Position numbers and translations under genes: made by a program | Origin: Bradyrhizobium sp. AZCC 2262 | GTDB taxonomy: Bacteria > Pseudomonadota > Alphaproteobacteria > Rhizobiales > Xanthobacteraceae | NCBI RefSeq assembly: GCF_036924535.1 | Contig: NZ_JAZHRT010000001.1 | Coordinates: forward strand, 2,728,001-2,792,000 | Length of the DNA: 64,000 nt | Direction of reading: 5' to 3' | Notes under the pieces: model-generated | The model's input: only the letters and a program-made list of their open reading frames with translations | Database searches by the model: none | Told to the model about the DNA's origin: nothing | Part shown: piece by piece, positions 25,395 to 34,397 of the stretch | Layout: each line of letters opens with the position of its first letter | Position numbering within the stretch: position 1 is the stretch's first letter

Positions 25395-25571
25395 TGTGCG
25401 ACCGCCACAGAAATGGATGTTGATTCACCAAAGGAGCCTGGGCTAGATGCCCGACGGGTTTATGTTGCCCTTGGGGGCCGTCGTGTTGTGTTGACGGCAT
25501 TGGCAGCGATTCGGACGCGGTGATCACGCGCTAGTCGCAAAACACTTCCGTCATGACCGTCCTTACCCATT
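25395..25571. other. Short spacer
   Basis: Contains only short frames and the 3' flank of the exported protein gene at 25572-25811. Nothing recognised. Confidence 0.3.
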
Positions 25572-25811
25572 CTATGTAGGTGTCATAAGGTATGCCATTT
25601 TTACTACTTCCACTCGTAACTTGTCAGCGTTAGCTTTCTCGTAATGCTGAAATTCCCGCACTTGTCTCTTCGCGCGCTCCGTCGTCGCGGATACAGTCAA
25701 GAGAGGAGTTTTGATTGAGCGGGCGGCTTGCTGTTTCGCAACAGGTAGAGTGGCCACCCAACTTCCGACTGCGAGAAATGCAATGGCTGTGGGCAAGAAA
25801 AGGATGCGCAT
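25572..25811 (-). CDS. Small exported hypothetical protein
   Basis: ATG 25811 follows a strong Shine-Dalgarno (GGAGGCTCTCC-ATG). Residues 1-22 (MRILFLPTAIAFLAVGSWVA) form a signal peptide or membrane anchor. The rest (about 55 residues) is a basic helix (TTERAKRQVREFQHYEKANA) with a hydrophobic end. Probably periplasmic. Function unknown. Confidence 0.7.
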   Translation of the reverse strand: MRILFLPTAIAFLAVGSWVATLPVAKQQAARSIKTPLLTVSATTERAKRQVREFQHYEKANADKLRVEVVKMAYLMTPT

Positions 25812-25895
25812 GGAGAGCCTCCTTTCAGTGCTGTTAATTGAACAGATTATCGGCAGCAGTCTTGCCTCAATGTGATGGAGTTCACGCGGCCTATG

Positions 25896-26177
25896 TTATG
25901 TTCTCGGGCCGAGAAGCGTTTTATATCTGCAGGACCGTTTAAATGTTGCAAGCGCCAGGTCTTTCATAGACGCTCTCGCTGGCCGCACAGTTAGAACATT
26001 ATGATTGCTACCAGGGTGTTTGATGCTGACCAAGTTCAGCAGCGTTGCGGTCGCGATCATCGCCACGATTCCAACGAGACTCAGCGCTATCTGCATCGCA
26101 CGCTCGCCCAAGATGTCGAGTAGCGTCGCGTGGCTAGCGAACGCTGCAGATCGGGGTGCCATCCACGTCGACATCAT
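25896..26177 (-). CDS. Small membrane hypothetical protein
   Basis: ATG 26177 gives 93 residues (MMSTWMAPRSAAFASHATLL, then ERAMQIALSLVGIVAMIATA, TLLNLVSIK). It has one membrane segment at about 29-50 and a basic C-terminal tail. The start has no clear Shine-Dalgarno; TTG 26204 in frame is an alternative. Confidence 0.45.
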   Translation of the reverse strand: MMSTWMAPRSAAFASHATLLDILGERAMQIALSLVGIVAMIATATLLNLVSIKHPGSNHNVLTVRPARASMKDLALATFKRSCRYKTLLGPRT

Positions 26178-26209
26178 CGTGAAAGCATAATCATGAACCC
26201 GCAAAGGCC

Positions 26210-26479
26210 GTGGTGACGGCCAGAGCTGTTCTGAACGTTAAAATGAACTGCATTGCATTAATGGGCGGTCAAGCGCACCTGGCGATGATGTCTGCCGAGA
26301 TGACACAGCATCACACTTGCCCGCTCCTCGACGCCGCGTGGCAGGCCCTTGAGCGCGCCAAGGTGCACGATGATTGTGCGCTGCGATTCGCCAGCCTGCG
26401 CGTCATCGACGCGCTGCTGCAACAGGTGCCACCGGATCGCCGCGATCTCGTCCTCTGCGAATTGGCCGAAGATCAATGA
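26210..26479 (+). CDS. Hypothetical helical protein
   Basis: 89 residues. The second half (LLDAAWQALERAKVHDDCAL, RFASLRVIDALLQQVPPDRR, DLVLCELAED) looks like a compact helical bundle. The start is uncertain among several early ATG codons (26210, 26243, 26285). Function unknown. Confidence 0.45.
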   Translation: MVTARAVLNVKMNCIALMGGQAHLAMMSAEMTQHHTCPLLDAAWQALERAKVHDDCALRFASLRVIDALLQQVPPDRRDLVLCELAEDQ

Positions 26480-26733
26480 ACCGCCACGTCGCCGTCGTTG
26501 TGCGATAGCAGGTGGCCGCGAAGTTCGGCTAAGGGCCACGGGGCCGGTCGAAAAGGCCGGCGTTTTCGAGGGCGAGCGGCGGCAGGAAATTTCTGCACGC
26601 ATTTTAGCGGTTGAGCAATTCCTGCCAGTCGCGCGGGGTTGGCAGCCCGCCAGCGGGTGGACCGGCTTTTTAGCCAATTCCGGGGCCAGTAGCGGTCACT
26701 CCCAATGCCTTTGCCCTTAGCGACAGCCTCGCG

Positions 26734-26916
26734 ATGCGGCCGTGCTCGCTGCTCGAGTTCGATAAGGCGCGCTGTCACTGGCCGCTCGGCGACGTCAACG
26801 AAGTTGCGACCGAGTTTTGCTGCGGCGCGCCGGCACGGGGTCATCGCTATTGCCGGCACCACATGCGAAATGGCGCATGGTCGGGCAGCGATACGGGACA
26901 TGCTGCGCGAAATTGA
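26734..26916 (+). CDS. Short GcrA-like protein
   Basis: 60 residues from ATG 26734. SLLEFDKARCHWPLGDVNEV, ATEFCCGAPARGHRYCRHHM match the C-terminal part of the alphaproteobacterial cell-cycle regulator GcrA (CRWPIGD...FCG......YC.HH). The N-terminal DNA-binding domain of GcrA is missing. Four Cys and two His remain as candidates for metal binding. It may bind RNA polymerase sigma-70 region 2 as that part of GcrA does, but this is inference. No Shine-Dalgarno is evident and the upstream sequence gives no longer version. Confidence 0.6.
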   Translation: MRPCSLLEFDKARCHWPLGDVNEVATEFCCGAPARGHRYCRHHMRNGAWSGSDTGHAARN

Positions 26917-27709
26917 ATGCTCCGATTTCGGCAGCCGCCATCCACCACTGCCAAAATTGGTACATCCAGACTGCTGGCTTTCCGAACGGCTCAGTTTTCA
27001 TAATATTACAAAACCACAGGAGCTCTCATGTGTGCGCGCTCCGGCGAGAAAGCCGCGTTGGCTCAATCCAGCCCCCCCCTGTACCGCAGCCAACGGCTTG
27101 TATCTCGTCGGGGCGCGCAAGAAAGAATTGCCTGGCGCAACGCTCCTCGGGACGCTGTGGATGTGACCTGGAAGCGGAATGGCGGTGAACATGCGTGGTC
27201 GTTTGTACGGATTAGTCGAGTGTCTGATATATCAAGCACCAAACGCCGCTGCCCGGGTTGCATCGGCTGCGAACAGACCGCTGACAAACGCGACCGGCGG
27301 CCAAAGTATGCCTCGACGGGCACGGGGCTTTCCGATGTGGACATTTCTTACGATCAATCCTCGCGCTGGCAGAAATTCGCGGGGTGCCCGGGGAAATTTC
27401 GCGTGTGAAGTGCAGGGAAAAATTCACAGTCTGCTGCCGCCGCCTGGTGACTCCGATCAGTCAGAGCTGTTCCCGAAAGCGACATCGGCAGCGGCGGCGG
27501 GCATGTCGGCTTTGGGCCAGGGCACTAAATCGCTGCGCGATATCCCGCTGAGGCGGGGGCCCAACCGGGAGCACTGTTTCCATAGGAGAGATCGTCGGTC
27601 GCGGGCATGGCATCCGTCTTGAAGATCGAGGTGTGATCCACCTCATCCCAGACAGGAGTCGTCTAGGACCACTGATGTGATTCAAGCTCCGAAACCGGAA
27701 CCTCGAATC
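26917..27709. other. Mostly unrecognised; one weak ORF
   Basis: An ORF at 27028-27408 (126 codons) has a good GGAG six bases before its ATG but its sequence has no domain or consistent character, so I leave it out. Bases just before the IS5-type fragment (27640-27709) may be the left end of that element. Confidence 0.35.
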
Positions 27710-27820
27710 ATGCGCTAAGAACTCAGCGATTATGAATGGACAGCCATCAAACCTATGTTGCCGAACAAACCGCGTGGTGTTCGGCGCGTAAATGACCGTC
27801 GCGTGCTCAACGGCATCTAT
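27710..27820 (+). mobile_element. IS5-type transposase, N-terminal fragment
   Basis: Starting at ATG 27710 the reading is M-R-stop-ELSDYEWTAIKPMLPNKPRG, then RRVNDRRVLNGIY: the beginning of an IS5-family transposase common in rhizobia. The third codon is TAA where a sense codon is expected, and similarity stops at about 27820. Only about 37 codons remain of roughly 270. Confidence 0.8.
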
Positions 27821-28355
27821 CACGGGCAAGTGTTTGATTTAGCTAAGGCAGGGTCTGATTCAGGGGTGCGCGTCGGAGATGGGTCGGGCATCAAGAGATG
27901 ACGGCCTCCCACTAGTGGCGTTCATACGAAGTCTCTTTGGTCGGGTTATCGAATATCCGAGTTAGCGGAGTATCGGTGCTCGAAGTGCGTATAGTCTTTG
28001 GTAGATCATCGACTCTGGTATCCAATCAAGCAATGTGTATCCAAGTGGCAGCTTGATTAGGTTTGCGATAATTCTAGATGAGGGCGGATGCCAATAAGCA
28101 GACAGGTTATGAAGTTTAAGGAGATTGATCCGCCGTCTCCCCGTCTCGTTTTTCGTCGTTGGCACGACCCGCATGATTCGAAGTTCTTCGAGGCGAGGAA
28201 GCAAAAGGCAAACAATTTGAAACCGCCGAAGAAGAGCTACGCTGATCGCGCGCCGGCGCCCAAACAGGTTAGTATGAAAGAGTGTCGTTCAGATGGCTTG
28301 GATCGCCGGCGGCCACGCCGTCGCGCATCACGTAGGCGTGGTCAGCGATCCGGAA
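27821..28355. other. Intergenic region, AT-richer
   Basis: A possible ORF begins at ATG 28109 (MKFKEIDPPSPRLVFRRW...) and runs into the 3' end of the CarD gene on the opposite strand; it has no family and weak support. Base composition at 27950-28230 is AT-richer than the neighbours. Confidence 0.35.
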
Positions 28356-28976
28356 TCACGCAGAACGCGTCGCCCGAACTGCGCTACGCTTGAGCGTACC
28401 GGTTTTCAACAGGCCTTCGAGTTCCTTGCCGGCCTGTTCCTCGGAGATTCCGTCCACCAGCGCGATTTCGCCGCAGAGGCGGTCGAGCGCCGACACGAAC
28501 AACTGCCGTTCGCTGAAACTCTGGCCGGAGTCGCCCGGTCGGAAAAGATCGCGAGCAACCTCCGCGACCGCGACGATATCTCCGGATTTGATTTTGCCTT
28601 CGTATTCCTGAGCAAGCCGGGACCAGTTGCCGCGGCCTTTCCGGGGAGTTTCGCTCAGAATCTGTTTCACTCCTTGGACAGAGGAGAGATCCGATGGCTT
28701 GCGCATTCCGACGTTCGCGGCTTTCCCGACGGGAACGCGGACGGTCATTTTGCTCTTCGTGAAAAAGATCACGAAGAACTCCAGGTTCGCTCCGGCAACG
28801 GTCTGCTCTTCAATCGACAGAATCTGTCCCACGCCGTGTGCCGGATAGACGACGAAGTCTGTCGCCTTGAATTCCAAAGGAATCGTCCCGCTTTCGCGCC
28901 CACCGGGAAGCGCCGAGGCGGCGTCCGGCGCCTCCAGGACACGACCGGATTTCGCATTCTGATCGACCAAGCTCAT
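28356..28976 (-). CDS. CarD family transcriptional regulator
   Basis: 206 residues from ATG 28976. The N-terminal 30 residues are variable. Then FVVYPAHGVGQILSIEEQT, FFVIFFTKSKMTVRVPVGKA form the Tudor-like RNA-polymerase-interaction domain. RGNWSRLAQEYEGKIKSGDI, VAEVARDLFRPGDSGQSFSE, RQLFVSALDRL form the helical DNA-binding domain; the tryptophan that wedges into the -10 fork is present. CarD stabilises open promoter complexes, often at rRNA and stress promoters. The C-terminal end differs somewhat from the usual alphaproteobacterial protein; this may be an extra copy next to a housekeeping one elsewhere. Confidence 0.92.
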   Translation of the reverse strand: MSLVDQNAKSGRVLEAPDAASALPGGRESGTIPLEFKATDFVVYPAHGVGQILSIEEQTVAGANLEFFVIFFTKSKMTVRVPVGKAANVGMRKPSDLSSVQGVKQILSETPRKGRGNWSRLAQEYEGKIKSGDIVAVAEVARDLFRPGDSGQSFSERQLFVSALDRLCGEIALVDGISEEQAGKELEGLLKTGTLKRSAVRATRSA

Positions 28977-29439
28977 GTCGCGGTTCGAGTCCTTCGGGTG
29001 TTGTACCGACTGATCGCCAATGACGCGGCAAATTACCTGAGCGTTCTAGTCGCCGCGGCGCGCTTCGCGCCGTCTTCGCTACACAACATCATTAAGCCCG
29101 AGAAGCCAGCATCGCCACGATAATGATAGCACGCATCGGATTCCCATCGAGTCGTGTGGCTTCTCGGCAACGTGTTCCGTACGGAGAAGAGGCTTTGGCG
29201 GGCTCTCGAGTGCGCTGTGGAAGATCTTCGACATCACGACCGACGTAATTGTGAGCAGCACGGAGAATTACGGGATTCCCCGCGGCGCGATCGAAGTCCC
29301 TCGCATCTCCGATCACGACCGTCGCGGTCCGACCGGATGCAAGTGGCCCAAAAGAAGCCAAGCAGCAATGTTCGAACTACGTCAAAAAGCACACCTCAAG
29401 CAGCGAATGTTCGACGTCTGCTCTTCCCTAGGAAGCCAC
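28977..29439. other. Intergenic region
   Basis: No gene recognised. ORFs of 65-114 codons on the plus strand lack domains. The right part runs into the IS110 fragment. Confidence 0.4.
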
Positions 29440-29842
29440 CGCCATTAAACTTAACCAGCAATCCTATCGGAATGATGCGCGCGGAATTGCACAGATGATG
29501 CGGCTGGGATCGTTCCGAGCTGTGCATGTGAAGGATGTCGAGGTGCAGAAGATGCGCACGCTTTTATCCAACCGAAAGCTCTTGAAGCGCAAACCGGTCG
29601 ACATAGAAAACCACATCCGGGGCGCGCTGCGAACCTATGGATTGTTGGTCGGTGCCGTCAGCCGCGGTCAATACAAGGCGCGCGTCCGAGAGCTGATTCA
29701 GCGCACCGACTTTGTGTTCACGACGATGATCGAAACCATGCTGGACGTTCAGCGTGCAATCTTGACGGCTTCAGCAGACTGCACAAGGTACTTCTGCAAT
29801 TGGTGCAGCAAGCAGAGGTTGAAACTAAAACCGGCGCGGTGA
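29440..29842 (+). mobile_element. IS110-family transposase fragment
   Basis: From 29441 the frame reads AIKLNQQSYRNDARGIAQMM, RLGSFRAVHVKDVEVQKMRT, LLSNRKLLKRKPVDIENHIR and GALRTYGLLVGAVSRGQYKA: the middle of an IS110 transposase (K-TDRNDARGIAQMMR... in intact relatives). The N-terminal DEDD residues and the C-terminal Tnp_IS110 domain are absent. The end (CTRYFCNWCSKQ) is no longer IS110-like. The ATG at 29495 is internal. Confidence 0.82.
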
Positions 29843-30295
29843 TCCGTTGTGCCGATGACGAAATATCGGTTGTCAGTTCTGCTGCCAGCCCGCTGAAAAG
29901 GAGCCCGATATCGAGATCCGCGCGCGCGGTGAGCGTTCCCTGGCGGGGCCGCGAAACGGGGAATGTCCGCTATCTCTTGCCTGCTTCCGTCCGTCGTGAT
30001 GAGAGCGCCAGACTGCTTGGACAGCCCTGTTTACGAACCTGATGAAGAGCATGCGACAGCCCTGATGCTGAACGCGAAGGAACGCATGGACCCCGCCTGG
30101 AGAATGCAAACCGTGTGGACGTACACCGTCGGACTCTGCCCGCGTCAGCGCAGAGAGAAAGGAATTTGCTCATGAGTGAAAAATTGCAAAAAAGCGTAGG
30201 AGAGAGTTGACTTTGTTCGTCCGTAAGCGTCCGGCAGCTGCACATCGGGCAGCTCTTGACATGAATCGTCAGTTTCCAGGCTCGCGGGCGACCTT
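29843..30295. other. Intergenic region
   Basis: No gene supported. A possible small ORF begins at ATG 30000 (MRAPDCLDSPVYEPDEEHAT...) but has no Shine-Dalgarno. Confidence 0.35.
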
Positions 30296-30520
30296 CTACT
30301 CTGGAGAGGGCTCAGCAATTACAGCCTCCGCCTTCGCGATCACGGCTTCGGCACACGCTATCGCGGCCCTGAGCTCATCGCTCTGCCATTTATCAACCGA
30401 ATGGCCGTCGTCGAACGATCGATCGTTCGTTCCGCGCGCGCGTGAGACTAGCTCCCGAAGCGCGGCAATGGCTTCGGCAAGGAGCTTGGCATCTGCTTCG
30501 TTTCGGGAAGACGGCGTCAT
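30296..30520 (-). CDS. Small hypothetical helical protein
   Basis: ATG 30520 gives 74 residues, with AAAGAG just upstream. EADAKLLAEAIAALRELVSR, then WQSDELRAAIACAEAVIAKA form two or three Ala-rich helices. Soluble; function unknown. Confidence 0.55.
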   Translation of the reverse strand: MTPSSRNEADAKLLAEAIAALRELVSRARGTNDRSFDDGHSVDKWQSDELRAAIACAEAVIAKAEAVIAEPSPE

Positions 30521-30996
30521 CTCTTTATCCCTGTCGCATCGCAATTATGGACCATCGGGCAGTATGGTTACAACAACCTCGGCTAGATCAAAACCTGAAG
30601 AATGTCGGTATCGGTGGTTGCCTCTCCAGGAATTGAACCTACACAGGTGTTCGGACAAACGGCGGCTTCAATAGGGCATAAAAGACGCTTCCGGCGAGCT
30701 AGGCCAATAATTTACGCGATTGTGGGTAACGCAGCGAACCTCCGGCGCGCTCACGCCCTATACAAAGTACAAACAGTGGTTCGCCGTGTCGGTGATTGCT
30801 TATGATTCCATCCCTCGGCACCGACACTTTGTCCAGCACATACTTCAGAAGGCAACGACGATCTGGTGACCTGACGTTGCTTTTCGCCGATCCTCCACGA
30901 ACGCCCGTCGTCGGTCTCGGCCCTTAAAATGTGTTGCGACGATGATCTCTGACGAGCCCCAACGCAAGCCGACCTAAATCCAGAACGTGGACGCAT
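30521..30996. other. Intergenic region with a tRNA-like phrase
   Basis: On the minus strand near 30610-30650 the sequence GTAGGTTCAATTCCTGGAGAGGCAACCA looks like the T-loop and CCA end of a tRNA, but the T-stem pairs only in part and no body is present. Otherwise nothing seen. Confidence 0.35.
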
Positions 30997-32379
30997 CTAC
31001 GGAAATCTATATTTGTAGTAAGTGACTTTCGTGCCCCGGTCGAGGCCTTGCCTTACTTGAAAGTCTGCCTCTTGAAGGTAGATCGCACGCCCTTGTTTGT
31101 CTTTGAAGTGGAACTGTAACGGCACGGCATCGCTAGCCATCCCATCGCGGACGAATATCAGCATCGTGGTCCCGGGTAAGTCCTCGAAGCTAGCGATTAT
31201 CCCATCGCTAGTAGTACCACCTGCCGTAAGGGGGGTTGCGCCGTAGCTCGCAACCAAAGCCTGCGTCTTCAGATTGTAATGTAGAAATATTCCATCATTA
31301 TGCTCTTCCTTGCGATTGGTCGCGGCGAAGACCCAAGACACGTTGGACGAAATAGTTAGATCGCCATTCATGTAACGGTCTGCGTCGGCCTCCGCTTTGA
31401 ATAGAAGGATATCCATAAAATAGATGGGCGGACGACCACCGATCAGAATCGGCCAACTCGATGAAAGTGGGGTCATCAGGATTTCGTCATTTATTATGCT
31501 CATGATCCTGGCGTCTTTAATCTGTGCGCCGCTGGCCTTATCGACATCAGTCTTGTATTCCATGAATAGTCGTTTCGCGCGCCCGCAGAACGAATTCATG
31601 TCAAGCGTATTGCACTTGATCGATGTTGCGAACCCGAAGTCCAAGTCAACGAGTGGAGCTAGAACAGCGCGCGGGTTAGAGGAATCTCCCACGGTGCTCG
31701 TTCCGTCTCCGTTCAAACCCCAGGGAAGGCCGTTATCTGCGAAGAATTCATTGATTGTATTCATGGGCAATACCCACGAATATCGTCCGTCCTGCTTCTC
31801 AACCATTCCAACGAGGCCTTGATCGGACAAGACTGGACCGCCCGAAGAGCCGGGAGGAGTGTCCAGGTCGGCAAAGCGCAACCAAATGGTTCGCGCTCGA
31901 CCAAAGTAGGTTCCGGTCTGCGGATCAGGGACCCAACTACGGTCTCTGCCAATTCTCCATGCCTTCGTGGCCCGCGGGATCGGAATCTTTGCGACTGGAA
32001 ACTTGATCATTGAGAAGTCGGGGTGCTGTACCTCAAGTACAGCCAAATCTCCCTCTTCAGGAGGTATGCGTTGTTCGAGCACCTTTGGAGTGACCGGATG
32101 GCCGCGATCTACAAAGAGTTCAACCCTGATGTTCGGATATACCGTGCCCTGATCGCCGTCGCGTACGACGTGGTCTGCTGTCACGATCGTCAAAGTGTCG
32201 CCCCGCTGCGCGACGATAAAGCCATAGCCGAGCTTGGCTTCGGACTCGATCTGAACAGTCAAATTCCGAAATTCGAGGGCGAGCTTTTCGCCAAGTTCAA
32301 CGGCGTGCCCAGTGTCGAGGCTGGATAGATAGAACGAGAGCGCTATCAATCCGCGCTTTGTGGCTTCCCTGACACCCAT
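30997..32379 (-). CDS. Secreted trypsin-like serine protease
   Basis: ATG 32379 gives 460 residues, with AAGG 7 nt upstream; the ORF could be extended to 32442 but that lacks a signal peptide. Residues 1-26 form a signal peptide (LIALSFYLSSLDTGHA). The trypsin fold shows His70 (IVTADHVVRDGD), Asp111 (EGDLAVLEV) and Ser179 (TPPGSSGGPVLSDQGLVG). The C-terminal 230 residues are a beta-rich region unknown to me. Predicted periplasmic or exported. It overlaps the upstream gene 32346-32657 by 34 bases. Confidence 0.82.
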   Translation of the reverse strand: MGVREATKRGLIALSFYLSSLDTGHAVELGEKLALEFRNLTVQIESEAKLGYGFIVAQRGDTLTIVTADHVVRDGDQGTVYPNIRVELFVDRGHPVTPKVLEQRIPPEEGDLAVLEVQHPDFSMIKFPVAKIPIPRATKAWRIGRDRSWVPDPQTGTYFGRARTIWLRFADLDTPPGSSGGPVLSDQGLVGMVEKQDGRYSWVLPMNTINEFFADNGLPWGLNGDGTSTVGDSSNPRAVLAPLVDLDFGFATSIKCNTLDMNSFCGRAKRLFMEYKTDVDKASGAQIKDARIMSIINDEILMTPLSSSWPILIGGRPPIYFMDILLFKAEADADRYMNGDLTISSNVSWVFAATNRKEEHNDGIFLHYNLKTQALVASYGATPLTAGGTTSDGIIASFEDLPGTTMLIFVRDGMASDAVPLQFHFKDKQGRAIYLQEADFQVRQGLDRGTKVTYYKYRFP

Positions 32380-32657
32380 GACCGTACCTTGATCAAGCCG
32401 GCAAGCAAGCCGGCAGCGACGACCCAAATCAACTTGATCCATTCCTGATGGTAGAGATATTCAAGTGAACTTGGAGTGATGTCCTCGGCGAACCCGGATG
32501 GGCCGATCTTGAGACGCGATACCGTTCCAGAAAATCCAACCCGGAGACCCTCTGGCGTCGCGCGAAGCTCCGTCAGGTACGGTTGGGGAAGTTCGGCCTC
32601 ACTCTGGAGCCGACCAAGACCAAGTTGGTCGAGTTTGGTCGGTTCGCGCAAAGACAC
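32346..32657 (-). CDS. Small membrane protein with chimeric N-terminus
   Basis: 103 residues. The C-terminal part (SLEYLYHQEWIKLIWVVAAG, LLAGLIKVRSWVSGKPQS) holds one membrane segment at about 73-90. The first 25 or so codons (REPTKLDQLGLGRLQSE...) are exactly antisense to the reverse-transcriptase fragment that starts at 32580, so the native 5' end was probably lost when the intron remnant joined here. It overlaps and precedes the protease gene, suggesting an operon whose promoter may now lie in foreign DNA. Confidence 0.55.
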   Translation of the reverse strand: MSLREPTKLDQLGLGRLQSEAELPQPYLTELRATPEGLRVGFSGTVSRLKIGPSGFAEDITPSSLEYLYHQEWIKLIWVVAAGLLAGLIKVRSWVSGKPQSAD

Positions 32658-32883
32658 GCTGGCAAACGCGGCAGGAACCGCCCGGAAACTATCTACTTCC
32701 TGGGTCTGACGCTCTATTGCACGCGAAACCGAAAAGGTAACTTCAAGGTTGGGATGCGCACCGAGAAATCTCGGCTACGGCGCAGCCTTACGTCTCTGCA
32801 AGAGCGAATGCAGCGAATACGACATCAAACGATCAGTGACCAGGTCAGCGAAATCAACGCCGTCCTTCGCGGCCACTATGCTT

Positions 32884-33335
32884 AGTCGTCCGTGAAGAAC
32901 CATCCAAGCGGTTGATCAAGAATCGATTTTCCGGGCGAGATTGGCTTTGAGATTGCAAGCTTTGGGGCTTTGACTGCCCAAAAGCTTGCAATTTCATTTT
33001 TGAGGATTCCGTCGAATCGCGAGCCGTGATTCCGTCATCGCATCGGAGGGAGCGATGCGACCAAGGGAACGACGAGAGACGGGACAAGCCGATCTTCTGC
33101 GCTCGCGGCTGGACGCGATCATCGACATGGGCCATCGGCCACCTCAAATCCGAGCACCGCATGGGCCGCAACTACCTCTGGCATCGTGAAGGCGACGCCA
33201 TCAACGCCGTCCTCGCCGCCGTCGGCTATAACTTCCGCCGCCTGATCTGCTGGCTCAGGCTCTTGTTGTGGCAAATCATCGCCACCTTCCCCGGGTCAAT
33301 CCAGCCTGAAAATCCAGGATTCTTCACGGCCGACT
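32884..33335 (+). mobile_element. Internally deleted IS5/IS1182-type element, 452 bp
   Basis: It splits the intron reverse transcriptase. The ends are inverted repeats: AGTCGTCCGTGAAGAACC on the left and, reversed, AGTCGGCCGTGAAGAATCC on the right. The 4-bp direct repeat GCTT (32880-32883 and 33336-33339) is the target duplication; removing one copy and the insert restores RGHYAYYGVAGN perfectly. The body keeps the transposase C-terminus (IGHLKSEHRMGRNYLWHREG, DAINAVLAAVGYNFRRLICW) but not its start, so it is non-autonomous. A 15-bp subterminal hairpin lies at 32952-32992. Confidence 0.82.
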
Positions 33336-33558
33336 GCTTACTACGGCGTCGCCGGAAATCTCCGGAGCCTCGTAAAAGTCTATCGGGTCGTCGAGCGTTA
33401 CTGGCGCAAGATGTTGTGCAGCCGCAGCTGGGCAGGCCGTCGCCTCACTTGGGACGCCTTCAACCAAATCAAAGAGCGGACACCGTTGCTGACACCAAAA
33501 CTGCGCCTCCCATACGGGAAGCTGCAGGCGCTAGCAGTGCTGTGAACCAACTGCCGAA

Positions 33559-33591
33559 GAGCGTAGTGCGGTAAATCCGCACGCTGCGTTC
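33559..33591 (+). ncRNA. Group II intron domain V
   Basis: 33-nt hairpin beginning GAGC, with arms GTGCGG-TAAA-TCCGCAC capped by a tetraloop, and ending GTTC. It has the size, closing sequence and AGC triad region of the catalytic domain V, 13 bp after the maturase stop codon. The intron itself is too broken to splice. Confidence 0.75.
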
Positions 33592-33723
33592 TGTGGGAAC
33601 CGGAGGCGGGCGACCGTCTCCGGTGACCCGGTGGGCGCGAGGTAACTCGCGTCCCTACCGCGAAAGTGACTCGGACATCACCGAACCGACGCGATTCACC
33701 CAAAGGAGACATCAGCTTGCGCG

Positions 33724-33960
33724 TTACTTTGGCACGCGCCCGCTTATAGCATTCGCGCGGGCACCGTGGGTGGTGCGCCCTGCGACATCCGCAGGCAACC
33801 GTGCGCGCATTCGCATTTTGAGCAATTCAGCATCACCAAGAGCCATCGTCGCGATTGTTTCGCTAACGGTCGCGGCCATCATGCTGGTCGCCCAAAACTC
33901 TTCGAAGTCAACAAACGTTCGTTGGACGGTGATCTCTCGCACTTCGACCGCATCGAGGCC
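33724..33960 (-). pseudogene. SAM-dependent methyltransferase, C-terminal fragment
   Basis: On the minus strand the frame reads LDAVEVREITVQRTFVDFEE, FWATSMMAATVSETIATMAL, then LLKMRMRARLPADVAGRTTH and a stop at 33724. This is the end of a class I methyltransferase of a type common in rhizobia. The Rossmann part is missing. It is joined out of frame to the LLM fragment at about 33965. Confidence 0.7.
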
Positions 33961-33964
33961 GGTC

Positions 33965-34397
33965 CTGCCAGCAGCCTCATGATGACGTCAAGGCTCTGCT
34001 CGAGGAGGTCACGCGTCTGGGACTGAGGGACCCCGATCATGATGCCGTCAGTCGGCAGCGAGCCTGGTCCGGCACCGAACATCGTGCGCCCGCGGGTCAG
34101 GTGGTCGAGCAGCACGATGCGTTCCGCGACCCACGGCGGATTGTGGTAGGAGAGGCTGACGACGCCCGTGCCAAGCTTGATGTGACGCGTGCGCTCGGCC
34201 GCAACCGCGATCATGATTTCGGGCGACGCGCTGATCTCCGTACCGGCGGAATGGTGCTCACCAAACCACGCTTCATCGAAACCGAGGCGGTCGAGCCAAG
34301 CGACCAGATCCAGATCGTTCTGTAGGGCTAACGTCGGATTAATGCCGGGCTTATGGAAGGGCGCGAGAAAAACGCCGAAACGCAGGCGGGATGTCAT
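33965..34397 (-). pseudogene. Luciferase-like (LLM) monooxygenase, N-terminal part
   Basis: ATG 34397 with GGAGG 8 nt upstream begins a normal gene: MTSRLRFGVFLAPFHKPGIN, WLDRLGFDEAWFGEHHSAG, IKLGTGVVSLSYHNPPWVAE, RGRTMFGAGPGSLPTDGIMI, the flavin-binding N-terminal half of a limonene-monooxygenase-like protein. Homology stops after LEQSLDVIMRLLAG at about 33970, where methyltransferase sequence begins. About 145 of 350-400 residues remain. It is a different subfamily from the C-terminal LLM fragment at 12400-12873. Confidence 0.82.

Larger units (their letters stand above)
32580..33663 (+). mobile_element. Group II intron remnant (RT C-terminus, domains V/VI) with nested IS
   Basis: The maturase/reverse-transcriptase ORF is present only from its last third: GKFGLTLEPTKTKLVEFGRF, RPETIYFLGLTLYCTRNRKG, INAVLRGHYA (32583-32879). 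A 452-bp insertion follows at 32884-33335, then the ORF resumes as YYGVAGNLRSLVKVYRVVER to the stop at 33543-33545. Domain V RNA follows at 33559-33591 and a 10-bp hairpin that could be domain VI at about 33599-33624. The 5' two thirds of the intron are gone. The exact 3' splice boundary is not decided; it lies between about 33630 and 33663. Confidence 0.8.

Noticed and set aside
27028..27408. 126-codon ORF with a good Shine-Dalgarno
   Set aside because: The translated sequence has no domain or consistent composition and overlaps several other open frames. One good start signal is not enough.
28109..28393. Plus-strand ORF before the CarD gene end
   Set aside because: Its second half is antisense to CarD and very Arg-rich; the first part has no family.
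30606..30652. tRNA-like T-loop and CCA on the minus strand
   Set aside because: Only partial T-stem pairing and no acceptor or anticodon arm; kept only as a remark in the intergenic entry.
12400..34397. Idea that the two LLM monooxygenase fragments are halves of one split gene
   Set aside because: The C-terminal piece at 12400-12873 resembles MsnO8-type proteins, whereas the N-terminal piece at 33965-34397 resembles limonene-monooxygenase-type proteins, so they come from different genes.
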